From: an uncultured Acetatifactor sp. | GTDB taxonomy: Bacteria > Bacillota > Clostridia > Lachnospirales > Lachnospiraceae | Length of the DNA stretch: 64,000 nt | Direction: 5' to 3' | Assembly: GCA_910580225.1 (NCBI GenBank) | Contig: CAJTXE010000017.1 | Location: 5,679-69,678 of the forward strand | Shown here: in pieces, positions 23,549 to 31,648 of the stretch | Layout of the letters: every line of letters starts with the position of its first letter | Position numbering within the stretch: position 1 is the first letter of the stretch | The notes under the pieces: generated by a model | Seen by the model: the letters and a program-made list of their open reading frames with translations, nothing else | What the model was told of the DNA's origin: nothing | Database searches by the model: none | Position numbers and translations under genes: made by a program

Positions 23549-25540
23549 ATGAAAATGAAAAGAAGCCTTAACGGAAGAATATTGACAAATACGATTCTCA
23601 GCATTTTGGTCTTGGTGATCGTGTGCTGCGGGATTATGGCTGCAGCCATGCAGTCTCTGGCCAACAATATTCTGTTGGACAGTCTGCAGCCTATGGCAAG
23701 GCAGTCAGCCAAGACAGTGGAGGCCAATATTCATATGCTGGCAGACAGAATGATGGAAATTGCAGGCGATTCCCGTATAAGCGGGGAGACTGTCGGGGAA
23801 AGCGGGACAGGAGACGCCGAAACGATGAGGGCAGTCCGCAGCCAGGTACTGGCTGAAGCGGCGGAAATCTATGAGCTGCACACCATTGGACTCTACGATC
23901 TGGAGGGGGAGCTGCATCTGGGGATCAGCGACGCGCCGGAGCGTTTGGAGAGTGGCTTTTTTGCACTCCTTCAGGAGACGGATAATCTGACCATTGATAC
24001 CTCCACCAGATTCAGGGATGAACTTGGCATTACCATGGGTATGCCGGTGAAGGAGGGCGGAGATACCGCCTTATATGTGGTTGGTGTCTATAAATATGAT
24101 ACTTTGAATGATGTCATTGCAAATATCAATCTTGGCAGGCACGGCATGGCTTATATGGTGAATCATGCAGGTGTGGTTGCCGGACATCCGGAGCAGGACA
24201 TGGTATTATCCGAAACCACCATGGAGCAGCTCTGCGGAGGAAATCAGGAAGCGGTAAGCCGGGTTACCAGTGATGAAACCGGTGCTGCAGAGTTTGCGGT
24301 GGAAGGGGAGACCATGCTGGTGGCATTTTCTCCCGTTCGGGGCACCAGTTGGTCACTTGTGATTCAAGTTCCAAAGGCAGACTATGGTTCCTATATTAAC
24401 GGTGCGATGCTGGTGGCAGTGTCTGCTACGTTTGTGGTACTGGTGCTTTCTATTTTGGTGGTCCTGCGCCTGTCCCGGTCGATTTCCCGTCCTGTGAAAA
24501 ATGTGACAGAGCGGATGGTGGGGCTGTCCGCCGGCGATCTTCATACAGAGGTGGTTCAGATTCGTTCCAGAGATGAGCTGGAGGTGCTTACCCGGACTTT
24601 GGGGGCAACCGTGGAGAGTATCAACCGCTACATATCGGATATTCAGCAGGTATTGACCCAGGTGGCGGAGGGAAATCTTCAGGCAGTGCCTCAGGTGGAC
24701 TATAGAGGCGATTTTACTCAGATTCGGGTAAGCATGGGGATCATTCTTCAGTCACTGAATGAAACCATTCTGGGCTTTCGGTCTGCAGCGGGCCGGTTGG
24801 CAGAGATGGCGGAGGAACTCAACGGTCAGTCCGGTCAGCTTCATCAGGCTTCTGTGGAGCAGACCCAGTCTACCGAAGAACTGGTGGAGGAGGTGTCTCA
24901 TGTGAAGGTACGCCTTGACAGTGTTACAGAGAGCAGCAGCCAGACCAGGGCGAAGACAGCAGAAATCGTTCAATGTATCCAAGAGGCCAACGTCCGAATG
25001 GATGCTCTGTCCAATGCCATGGATAATATCAGCGGCAATGCTCAGAAAATTACACACATTGCTAAGGATATTGAAGACATTGCCTTTCAGACAAGTATCC
25101 TTGCCCTGAATGCTTCTATTGAGGCGTCACGGGCAGGAAATGCGGGGAAAGGCTTTGCGGTAGTGGCCCAGGAGGTACGGCAGCTGGCGACGCGGAGCAG
25201 CGAATCTGCCCAGAGTGCTACGGAGATGGTGGATAATACCAGAGCAATCATACAGAACGGGGTGGAGATTACGGCTGCCGCCGTTGGGTCTCTTCGGAAT
25301 ATCTCCGCAGTATCCGGACAGATCGGCGGAATTACCGATAAGTTGGTACAGGCGGTTCAGGAACAGGAGCGGGCTCTGACCATTATGGAGGAACGAATCG
25401 GGATGATCTCAGTTCTGGCGGGAAAGAATCTGCAGAATGCAGCAGGTACAGAGCGGTCCAGCGGGCTTCTGGCCAGGGAGGCGGAAGCGCTTCGGGTTCA
25501 GGTGAAGAAATTTGTGGTGAAGGAGGAGAGAAACCCATGA
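23549..25540 (+). CDS. Methyl-accepting chemotaxis protein (Cache-type sensor)
   Basis: A 663-residue transmembrane chemoreceptor. The first membrane helix is at about 11-33 (TNTILSILVLVIVCCGIMAA). A ~270-residue extracytoplasmic domain follows, with the Cache-like features YMVNHAGVVAGHPEQ and FSPVRGTSWSLVIQVP. The second helix is near 290-310, then a HAMP domain (RSISRPVKNVTERMVGLSAG). The signalling domain contains the conserved hairpin region DIAFQTSILALNASIEASRA. It would control CheA activity in response to a small ligand. GAGAGGAAG precedes the start. Its stop overlaps the next start by 4 bp (ATGA), so the flavin lipoprotein is translationally coupled. Confidence 0.93.
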   Translation: MKMKRSLNGRILTNTILSILVLVIVCCGIMAAAMQSLANNILLDSLQPMARQSAKTVEANIHMLADRMMEIAGDSRISGETVGESGTGDAETMRAVRSQVLAEAAEIYELHTIGLYDLEGELHLGISDAPERLESGFFALLQETDNLTIDTSTRFRDELGITMGMPVKEGGDTALYVVGVYKYDTLNDVIANINLGRHGMAYMVNHAGVVAGHPEQDMVLSETTMEQLCGGNQEAVSRVTSDETGAAEFAVEGETMLVAFSPVRGTSWSLVIQVPKADYGSYINGAMLVAVSATFVVLVLSILVVLRLSRSISRPVKNVTERMVGLSAGDLHTEVVQIRSRDELEVLTRTLGATVESINRYISDIQQVLTQVAEGNLQAVPQVDYRGDFTQIRVSMGIILQSLNETILGFRSAAGRLAEMAEELNGQSGQLHQASVEQTQSTEELVEEVSHVKVRLDSVTESSSQTRAKTAEIVQCIQEANVRMDALSNAMDNISGNAQKITHIAKDIEDIAFQTSILALNASIEASRAGNAGKGFAVVAQEVRQLATRSSESAQSATEMVDNTRAIIQNGVEITAAAVGSLRNISAVSGQIGGITDKLVQAVQEQERALTIMEERIGMISVLAGKNLQNAAGTERSSGLLAREAEALRVQVKKFVVKEERNP

Positions 25541-25980
25541 GAAAGATACGACATATCATTCTGGTTCTGCTGACGGCAGGAATCCTGGCAGGCTGCGGCA
25601 GTGAGGAAACGGTTCTTCAGGATGGTTATTATACCGCCCAGGCTGCTGAGTACAGCCATGGATGGAAGGAATATATCACGATCATGGTTAAGGATGGGAG
25701 CATAGTCTCTGTGGAGTACAATGCGGAAAACGCCAGCGGCTTCATTAAGAGCTGGGATAATGCTTATATGCAGGCCATGTTTCATGTACAGGGCACATAC
25801 CCTAACGAGTATACCCGCTATTACGCAGGACAGTTGCTGGAAAAACAGGGGGAAGAAGGCATCGATGCTCTGACAGGGGCAACTTCTTCCTATGGCTCAT
25901 TCCGGAAACTGACGGCAGCCGTACTGGAGCAGGCCAGAAAGGGGGACTCCAGTATTGTGCTGGTGGACACGGCGAACTGA
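25537..25980 (+). CDS. FMN-binding-domain lipoprotein
   Basis: A 147-residue secreted lipoprotein. The signal peptide ends in the lipobox LAGC (Cys about 20). The body is an FMN_bind domain with DALTGATSSYGSF near 110-122; the GAT(S/T) motif matches the site where ApbE attaches FMN covalently through phosphodiester linkage to Thr in RnfG/NqrC-like proteins. It would act on the outer face of the membrane, either as an electron-transfer module or as a redox reporter. The ATGA overlap with the chemoreceptor suggests the two work together, for instance in redox or energy taxis; this is inference. Confidence 0.87.
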   Translation: MRKIRHIILVLLTAGILAGCGSEETVLQDGYYTAQAAEYSHGWKEYITIMVKDGSIVSVEYNAENASGFIKSWDNAYMQAMFHVQGTYPNEYTRYYAGQLLEKQGEEGIDALTGATSSYGSFRKLTAAVLEQARKGDSSIVLVDTAN

Positions 25981-25993
25981 GTTCGACAGAATA

Positions 25994-26024
25994 CCGGGTG
26001 CTTGGAGCTTTCCCGGGCACCCGG
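25994..26024. terminator. Hairpin between convergent genes
   Basis: CCGGGTGC (25994-26001) pairs with GCACCCGG (26017-26024), followed by cattgttctt. The T tract is imperfect, so it may be a weak terminator for the chemoreceptor operon or serve both directions. Confidence 0.55.
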
Positions 26025-26035
26025 CATTGTTCTTG

Positions 26036-27769
26036 CTATTCAAATAAATCATTTTCCCGAAACTGAAGAGAATACAGTTGTTTGTAGGTACCGCCGGCTT
26101 CCATCAGTTCTTCATGGGTTCCGCGCTCCTGAATGCGGCCATTGATGACTACGGCTATTTCGTCTGCGTTGCGGATGGTGGAAAGCCGGTGGGCTACCAC
26201 CAAAGTAGTGCGGCCTCTGCATAATTCATCCAGAGCCTGCTGAATGAGCACTTCGGTAGTGTTGTCCAGTGCACTGGTGGCTTCATCCAAAATCAATATG
26301 GCAGGATTCTTCAGGAATACCCGGGCAATACTCAACCGCTGCTTCTGTCCTCCGGAAAGTTTAACACCTCTTTCGCCGATTTCCGTGTCATACCCCTTTT
26401 CCAGGGTCATGATATAATCATGAATATTGGCCCGGCGTGCTGCTTCACAGACCTCTTCCTGGGTGGCATCAGGTCGTCCATATAGAATGTTCTCCCGAAT
26501 GGTGCCTACAAAGAGGAATACATCCTGCTGCACAATACCGATGTTGCGGCGGACAGACTCCATGGTCAGACTACGTATATCCTGGCCGTCAATGAGGATG
26601 GAACCGTCTCCTTCCTGGATTTTGTAGAAATTGGGCAGCAGATGACACAGCGTAGTTTTTCCGCCTCCGGAAGGGCCTACCAGTGCCAGTTTTCGGCCCT
26701 TTTCCAGGCGGAGGTTTATGTTGTGGAGTACTTCTTTGGAGGGATCATAGGCATAGGTGACGTCTTTAAATTCTATGACACCCTGGACATTTGTGAGTTC
26801 CTTTGCATCCGGTGCATCCGTCTCGGGAGCTTCGTCCATAATCTCCACAAATCGTTTGAAGCCGCTGACACCGTTCTGGAACTGCTCCATAAAGGCGATT
26901 AAGGTGTTCACAGGATTGATGAACAGGTTGACGGAGACGATAAAAGTGGAATAATCCCCGAAGGAGATCCTGCCGCCATACAGAAAGAGGCCCCCCGCAA
27001 TGAGGATGAATACGTTGAAGATATCCGTCACGAAAGCAGTGGAAGAGTGAAACTGGGCCATGGCCCGGTAAGCACGGCGGGAAGCGTCCACAAACTGTCT
27101 GTCGCCTTCTCTGAATTTTTCCACTTCCCGGGCGCTGTTGGTATAGGCTTTGGTGACGCGGATGCCGGTGACACTGCTTTCCACTGCGGCATTGATGGTG
27201 GCATTGCTTTTGCGGCGGTCATCAAAGGCCCGGCTCATGGCCCTGCGGAAATACAGAGTAACCACCACCAGAACCGGTACGCAGGCAAAGATGATCAGTG
27301 TCAGGATGGGGTCGATCAGAAACAGGTAGGTGAAGGAAAGGAGGATCATCACTGAGCTGATCAACAGGTTTTCCGGACCATGATGGGCAAGCTCGCATAC
27401 TTCAAACAGGTCGCTGGTGATACGGGTCATGATACGGCCCGTTTCGTGATTGTCATAGAAGCTGAAGGGCTGCTTTTCCAGATGGGCAAACAGATCCTGC
27501 CGCATCTGGGACTGCATCTGTACGCCGATCAGATGACCGTAATACTGTACGAAGTAGCGCAGCAGCATACGTACTATGTACAGTACCAGGACGATCAGGC
27601 CTGCAATGACGATGGTGGTATACATTTTCTCCGGAATATAGATATTGAGCATCTTGTTGGTCACAATGGGATATACCATGCCGATGACCGAGATGAGCAG
27701 GGATGCAAGCATGTCCATGGCGAGCATTTTCTTGTGCGGTTTGTAGTAATGGATAAAACGTTTTAACAT
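26036..27769 (-). CDS. ABC exporter half-transporter (MsbA/LmrA-like)
   Basis: A 577-residue fusion of a six-helix transmembrane domain (about 15-310) and an ATPase domain. Motifs in order: Walker A GPSGGGKTTL, Q-loop NIGIVQQDVFLF, signature LSGGQKQRL, Walker B ILILDEATSALD and switch His VVAHRL. It would work as a homodimer pumping lipids, peptides or drugs out of the cell. The start MLKRFIHYY at 27769 has AAGGAAG 9 nt upstream. It lies 4 nt after the ArsR gene, forming a repressor-exporter operon. No second half-transporter gene is present. Confidence 0.9.
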   Translation of the reverse strand: MLKRFIHYYKPHKKMLAMDMLASLLISVIGMVYPIVTNKMLNIYIPEKMYTTIVIAGLIVLVLYIVRMLLRYFVQYYGHLIGVQMQSQMRQDLFAHLEKQPFSFYDNHETGRIMTRITSDLFEVCELAHHGPENLLISSVMILLSFTYLFLIDPILTLIIFACVPVLVVVTLYFRRAMSRAFDDRRKSNATINAAVESSVTGIRVTKAYTNSAREVEKFREGDRQFVDASRRAYRAMAQFHSSTAFVTDIFNVFILIAGGLFLYGGRISFGDYSTFIVSVNLFINPVNTLIAFMEQFQNGVSGFKRFVEIMDEAPETDAPDAKELTNVQGVIEFKDVTYAYDPSKEVLHNINLRLEKGRKLALVGPSGGGKTTLCHLLPNFYKIQEGDGSILIDGQDIRSLTMESVRRNIGIVQQDVFLFVGTIRENILYGRPDATQEEVCEAARRANIHDYIMTLEKGYDTEIGERGVKLSGGQKQRLSIARVFLKNPAILILDEATSALDNTTEVLIQQALDELCRGRTTLVVAHRLSTIRNADEIAVVINGRIQERGTHEELMEAGGTYKQLYSLQFRENDLFE

Positions 27770-27773
27770 GAAC

Positions 27774-28133
27774 TTATTCTTCCTTTCCTCTTTTTTCCGG
27801 TGGTACATAGGATTTGCATCGGAGGTATTCCGATTCGGGACAGCCATAAAACGGGCCGTCACAGGGTCTGCGCTGTACAGTTCGAAGCAGTTCCAGTTCT
27901 GAGATGACTTCTCCCAGGGCTTCTTTGTCCAGGCAGTAATGGGTGTAATAGCCTTTTTTGATGCCGCATACCAGACCTGCTTCCCGCAGGATTTTCAGGT
28001 GCTGAGACACTGCGGACTCGGACAGGCTGCTTCTGACTGCCAGCGCGCGGACGCAGTAGCTCCGGCTGGACATCAGCTGCAGGAGCTGAAATCGCTTGGG
28101 TTCTCCTAAGGCTTTCAGTATTTTCTCGTTCAC
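27774..28133 (-). CDS. ArsR-family winged-helix repressor
   Basis: A 119-residue repressor with the classic ArsR core: LGEPKRFQLLQLM, the recognition helix SLSESAVSQHLKILREAGLV, and a wing around GIKKGYYTHY. The C-terminal tail has cysteines in RRPCDGPFYGCPESEYLRC, a possible metal or thiol sensor site. The start is GTG at 28133 with GGAGG 9 nt upstream; an ATG just before it is followed at once by a stop. It probably represses itself and the ABC exporter, as the dyad in the promoter suggests. Confidence 0.87.
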   Translation of the reverse strand: MNEKILKALGEPKRFQLLQLMSSRSYCVRALAVRSSLSESAVSQHLKILREAGLVCGIKKGYYTHYCLDKEALGEVISELELLRTVQRRPCDGPFYGCPESEYLRCKSYVPPEKRGKEE

Positions 28134-28207
28134 ATTTTATTTCCTCCAGTCTGTAAAAAGATGAAGAGATGACAGGAGCTGCGGAACAGTTCCTGTCATA
28201 CGGTCCT

Positions 28208-28255
28208 ATTATATCAAATCCGGTAAAATTAACAAGTATTAAATTAGCATATACT
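28208..28255 (-). promoter_or_regulatory. Promoter and candidate operator of the arsR-ABC operon
   Basis: On the minus strand TTGTTA (complement of 28230-28235), a 16-bp spacer and TATAAT (complement of 28208-28213). An inverted repeat AGTAT (28235-28239) and ATACT (28251-28255) abuts the -35 and is a candidate ArsR site. Confidence 0.6.
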
Positions 28256-28306
28256 AAAATAAATAAGTAATGACGCATTTAATATGCCATGGAATTTTGG
28301 TGGAAA

Positions 28307-28335
28307 TTGACAAAGAGACCACATCGTGCTATAGT
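28307..28335 (+). promoter_or_regulatory. Promoter of the RNA-repair operon
   Basis: Perfect TTGACA (28307-28312), a 17-bp spacer and TATAGT (28330-28335). The predicted transcript begins near 28342, leaving a leader of about 220 nt before the RNA ligase start. Confidence 0.8.
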
Positions 28336-28467
28336 GAAAAAAGAGCAGATGTTTTGAATTCAGATTGGAGGACCCCATGTAATACCGTATTCCGTAAATG
28401 TATGGCAGAACCGCAGACGCAGGCGATTCCGGAGGGATTGACAGCGGCTGTAGTTTTTGTACCCTGA

Positions 28468-28540
28468 GGAGCCTTTAGCAGGAGGCTTCCGTTTTGGAAT
28501 ACGGCCGGCAGACAGGGGTCCTGTTTCGTTTCCGGCTTTT
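28468..28540 (+). promoter_or_regulatory. Two terminator-like hairpins in the RNA-repair leader
   Basis: First hairpin: GGAGCCT (28468-28474) with AGGCTTCC (28483-28490, one bulge), then GTTTT. Second: GCCGG (28504-28508) with CCGGC (28532-28536), holding an inner ACAGG-ggt-CCTGT stem, then TTTT. Both lie between the promoter and the ligase start, so they could be attenuators or RNA targets. Confidence 0.5.
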
Positions 28541-28564
28541 GAAGAGAGGAGATGGAAAACAATC

Positions 28565-29386
28565 ATGATAAATCAGATTTTGAAATATCCCCGTACCCGT
28601 CACTTGGAGGGATCCAGAGAGCAGGCGGGAGACGAGGATTTGAAGTGTGTCAGTTTCGAGGAAATCCGGGGGAAATTTCTGGTCCTGGAAGAGAAGGTAG
28701 ACGGTGCGAACTGCGGAATCAGCTTTGACACTTCCGGGAAAATGCTGCTCCAGAGCAGAGGGCATTACCTCAACGGCGGATATGGGGAGAAACAGTTTGA
28801 TCTGTTCAAGTTGTGGGCAGGCTGTTTCGAAGACAGGCTGAGGCACCTTCTGAGGGATAGGTATATACTATATGGGGAATGGCTGTATGCGAAGCACACG
28901 GTATTTTATGACAGACTTCCTCATTATTTTATGGAGTTTGATATTTATGACAGGGAAGAGAGGCGTTTTTTCTCTACCCGGAAACGGAAGGAATTTCTGG
29001 CAGCAGCACCTTTTATCTGTTCCGTCCGGGTACTTGCGGAGGGGTATTACAGCAGTGTGGAGGAAATTTCGGCGTATATCGGCAAAAGTGCCTTTCTGTC
29101 AGAAGAAAAGGAACAGAGTTTTGAGAAGCAGTGCCGCAGAGCGGGGGTAAGAACGGAAGAGGCCCGGAGACAGACGGATTTAAGCGGAATCATGGAGGGC
29201 ATCTATATCAAGGTGGAAGAGGGAGATTATGTGACGGACCGCCTGAAATATGTGCGGGGATCTTTTCTGAATACCATACTGAATTCGGAGAGCCATTGGG
29301 TGAAGCGTCCAATTGTGGTGAACTGTCTGGCAGAAGGTGCGGATCTCTTCGACGCAGGGGAGGGAGGTGCCGGCAATGAACGATAG
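28565..29386 (+). CDS. ATP-dependent RNA ligase (Rnl family)
   Basis: A 273-residue nucleotidyltransferase. Motif I is KVDGANC, with K44 as the residue that would be adenylylated. Motif III-like segments are YGEWLYAKH and FMEFDIYD; motif IV is MEGIYIKVE and motif V RLKYVR. It would seal 5'-phosphate and 3'-OH ends of RNA. It lacks the OB domain of DNA ligases. The start is ATG 28565; the ribosome site (GAGGAG) is 13 nt away, longer than usual. Its 3' end overlaps the HD-Pnk gene by 11 bp, so the two are one functional unit of end healing and sealing. The natural RNA substrate is unknown. Confidence 0.88.
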   Translation: MINQILKYPRTRHLEGSREQAGDEDLKCVSFEEIRGKFLVLEEKVDGANCGISFDTSGKMLLQSRGHYLNGGYGEKQFDLFKLWAGCFEDRLRHLLRDRYILYGEWLYAKHTVFYDRLPHYFMEFDIYDREERRFFSTRKRKEFLAAAPFICSVRVLAEGYYSSVEEISAYIGKSAFLSEEKEQSFEKQCRRAGVRTEEARRQTDLSGIMEGIYIKVEEGDYVTDRLKYVRGSFLNTILNSESHWVKRPIVVNCLAEGADLFDAGEGGAGNER

Positions 29387-30548
29387 GCATCAGACTTTTA
29401 TCAGGAAAGAGCTGTGCCGAACGAAAGAGATTGATATTCTGGCGGGTCTCTTTTCAGAATGCTGTCAGGAATTTCGTCTTGAGCGTTATCCGGAGCTTTG
29501 TCAGCTGAAGGGAGTACTTCAGGAGGAAGCATTTCATGGCGAGGGAGATGTGTACCGCCACACGGAGATGGTTTGTCAGGTACTGACAGAATTTCCGGAG
29601 TGGAGTGTCCTGAGTGCCGGGGAGCGGGAGGTTCTGTTTTCTGCGGCGGCTTATCATGATATAGGTAAAAAGAGTTGTACAAGGCAGGAGGAGGGAAAAA
29701 TCCTTTCTCCCAGACATGCTCTGGTGGGAGAGAAGATATTTCGGGCCCTTGTCTACAGGGAAAACGGGCAGTTTGGGCTGGACTTTGCCCAAAGAGAGCA
29801 GGCGGCGAAGCTGATCCGGTTCCATGGCCTGCCGTTGTGGTTCGCGGAAAAGCAAAGGCCCGAGGCCGAGCTGCTGAAAGCGGCTGAGAGTATTCCTCTG
29901 AGGTGGCTGTATCTGCTGGCCAAAGCGGATGTATTGGGACGGATTGCAGACGACAGGGAGGCGTTAGCAGAACAGGTAGAGTGGTTCGGCGAGTTTGCCA
30001 GGGAACTGGGGGTGTGGGAAAAACCACATATATTTTATAATTCATATACAAAAGAAAGATTTTTTCGTACAGAAGACCTGGGTAAAGATGCACAGCTTTA
30101 CGATGACAGGACATTTGACATATATCTCATGTCAGGGCTGCCCCTGTCCGGAAAGGACAGCTGGATAGCGGAGAAGGGGGGCGGCCTGCCTGTGATTTCC
30201 CTGGACCGGCTTCGGGAAGAGATGGGAGTATCGCCCGCCAAAGGCTCCGGAAGGGTGGCATTGGCAGCGCTGGAGCAGGCCAGAGGTTTTCTTCGAAAGA
30301 AACAGCCTTTTATCTGGAATGCCACCAATATCATCCGGGAGACCCGCAGAAAACTGACATCGCTCTGCGCAGGATATGGTGCAAGGGTCCATATCCTTTA
30401 TCTGGAGGTTCCCTACCGGGAGCTTTTGAAGCGGAACAGCACAAGGCAGCGGCATATTCCGGAACATGTATTGGAGGAAATGATCGGGAAACTGGAGGTT
30501 CCGGCGCCTTGGGAGGCGGAGGAGGTACGGTATCTGACCACTTCTTAG
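29376..30548 (+). CDS. HD-Pnk: HD phosphoesterase fused to 5'-OH polynucleotide kinase
   Basis: A 390-residue bifunctional end-healing enzyme. The N-terminal HD domain shows H62 (YRHTEM), H94-D95 (AAYHDIGKK), the His of SPRHALVGE and FHGLP, and D185 of KADVLGR, the expected metal ligands. The C-terminal kinase has the P-loop GLPLSGKDS (254-262), then SLDRLRE (D277, R280) and a WNATNIIRETRRK lid. This order matches Runella slithyformis HD-Pnk, described as removing 2',3'-cyclic and 3' phosphates and phosphorylating 5'-OH ends. GGAGG inside the ligase gene precedes the start. It would prepare broken RNA (or DNA) for the upstream ligase. Confidence 0.88.
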   Translation: MNDRHQTFIRKELCRTKEIDILAGLFSECCQEFRLERYPELCQLKGVLQEEAFHGEGDVYRHTEMVCQVLTEFPEWSVLSAGEREVLFSAAAYHDIGKKSCTRQEEGKILSPRHALVGEKIFRALVYRENGQFGLDFAQREQAAKLIRFHGLPLWFAEKQRPEAELLKAAESIPLRWLYLLAKADVLGRIADDREALAEQVEWFGEFARELGVWEKPHIFYNSYTKERFFRTEDLGKDAQLYDDRTFDIYLMSGLPLSGKDSWIAEKGGGLPVISLDRLREEMGVSPAKGSGRVALAALEQARGFLRKKQPFIWNATNIIRETRRKLTSLCAGYGARVHILYLEVPYRELLKRNSTRQRHIPEHVLEEMIGKLEVPAPWEAEEVRYLTTS

Positions 30549-30585
30549 AGCGTGTATGAGAATTGCGTTCCAGGGGTTAAAAATT

Positions 30586-31512
30586 ATGGTAAACAGACAA
30601 TTGGAAATGATCTATATTCTTATGAAGAAAGACAGTGTGACGGCAGAGGAGCTGGCGGCTCATTTTGAGGTATCCACACGTACCGTGTATCGGGATATTG
30701 ACAGTCTGTCCATGGCGGGAATCCCGGTCTATGCCAGCAGAGGCAAGGGCGGCGGCATTCGGCTGATGGAGCGTTTTGTTCTGGATAAGCGATTGCTGAC
30801 CCGAGAGGAACAGAGCAGAATTCTGGCGGCCATGGCCAGTCTGCGGGTCACAGGGGCTTTCCAGGATGAGCAAATTCTGGAAAAACTGGAAACTTTTTTC
30901 CACACAGAGTCCCAGGACTGGGTGTCTATTGACTTTTCAGACTGGAGCGGCAGACGGGGGAAGCTGTTTGGGCAGATGAAAGAGGCCATTCTGAGCAGGC
31001 GTGTGATGAGATTTGACTACTACGGTCAATACGGAGATATGACTTGCAGGGAGGTAGAACCTGTTCAGCTGCTTTTCAAAGAATACACATGGTATATGAG
31101 GGCCTACTGCCGGGTCAGGGGTGCCATGCGGCTTTTCAAAGTGCTTCGGATGAAACGGGTGGAAATTCTGGAGGAAGCTTTTGCGCTTGGGGAGCGGCAC
31201 AGGGAGGAGAGGTCTGGAATTGGGAAGGAAACGGAAGAAACATCCGGGGAGACGAAAAGGCATAAAGCAGAGGAAATTATTTTCCGCATAGACAGGAAAG
31301 AGGCTTACAGGGTCTATGACAGATTTGAGGAAAACGAAATCAGGGTACTTTCGGATGGAGATTTTGAAATTCGGATGTGGTGCGTTGTGGACGACTGGGT
31401 ATACGGATTGATACTGTCCTTCGGGCCTTCCGCCAGGGTACTGGAACCGGACTGGGTGCGGGAGGAACTGGGAGGAAGAATACGGCAGCTGGCGGAGATG
31501 TATGGCACCTGA
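30586..31512 (+). CDS. HTH-WYL transcriptional regulator next to the RNA-repair genes
   Basis: A 308-residue YafY-type regulator: HTH_11 (AEELAAHFEVSTRTVYRDID), the loop YASRGKGGGIRLME, a WYL domain (FDYYGQYGDMTCREVEPVQL then WYMRAYCRVRGAMRLFKVLR), and a C-terminal WCX part. A charged, lysine/glutamate-rich insert lies around 205-235. The start at 30586 has AGGGG 10 nt upstream; ATG 30556 lacks an RBS. It begins 37 bp after HD-Pnk on the same strand and may be part of that operon. WYL domains can bind nucleic-acid ligands, so control by broken RNA or DNA is an attractive guess but unproven. Confidence 0.87.
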   Translation: MVNRQLEMIYILMKKDSVTAEELAAHFEVSTRTVYRDIDSLSMAGIPVYASRGKGGGIRLMERFVLDKRLLTREEQSRILAAMASLRVTGAFQDEQILEKLETFFHTESQDWVSIDFSDWSGRRGKLFGQMKEAILSRRVMRFDYYGQYGDMTCREVEPVQLLFKEYTWYMRAYCRVRGAMRLFKVLRMKRVEILEEAFALGERHREERSGIGKETEETSGETKRHKAEEIIFRIDRKEAYRVYDRFEENEIRVLSDGDFEIRMWCVVDDWVYGLILSFGPSARVLEPDWVREELGGRIRQLAEMYGT

Positions 31513-31583
31513 TTTTGCGGCAATTCGCTGAGTTCTCCTATTTGGCACATATGAGTAGAGAAGTTAAAACCGGGTTTGGTGTC

Positions 31584-31634
31584 TTGACAAGCCTGCCGAT
31601 AGTATGATATTATAAACATACCGTTAGTATGTTA
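31584..31634 (+). promoter_or_regulatory. Promoter and operator of the TetR-family gene
   Basis: TTGACA (31584-31589), an 18-bp spacer and TATTAT (31608-31613). A perfect inverted repeat AACATAC-cgtta-GTATGTT (31615-31633) lies over the transcription start. A second half-site-like copy (31596-31609) matches 31621-31634 at 12 of 14 bases. This is a likely autorepression site. Confidence 0.75.
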
Positions 31635-31648
31635 AAGGAGTGAAGAAA

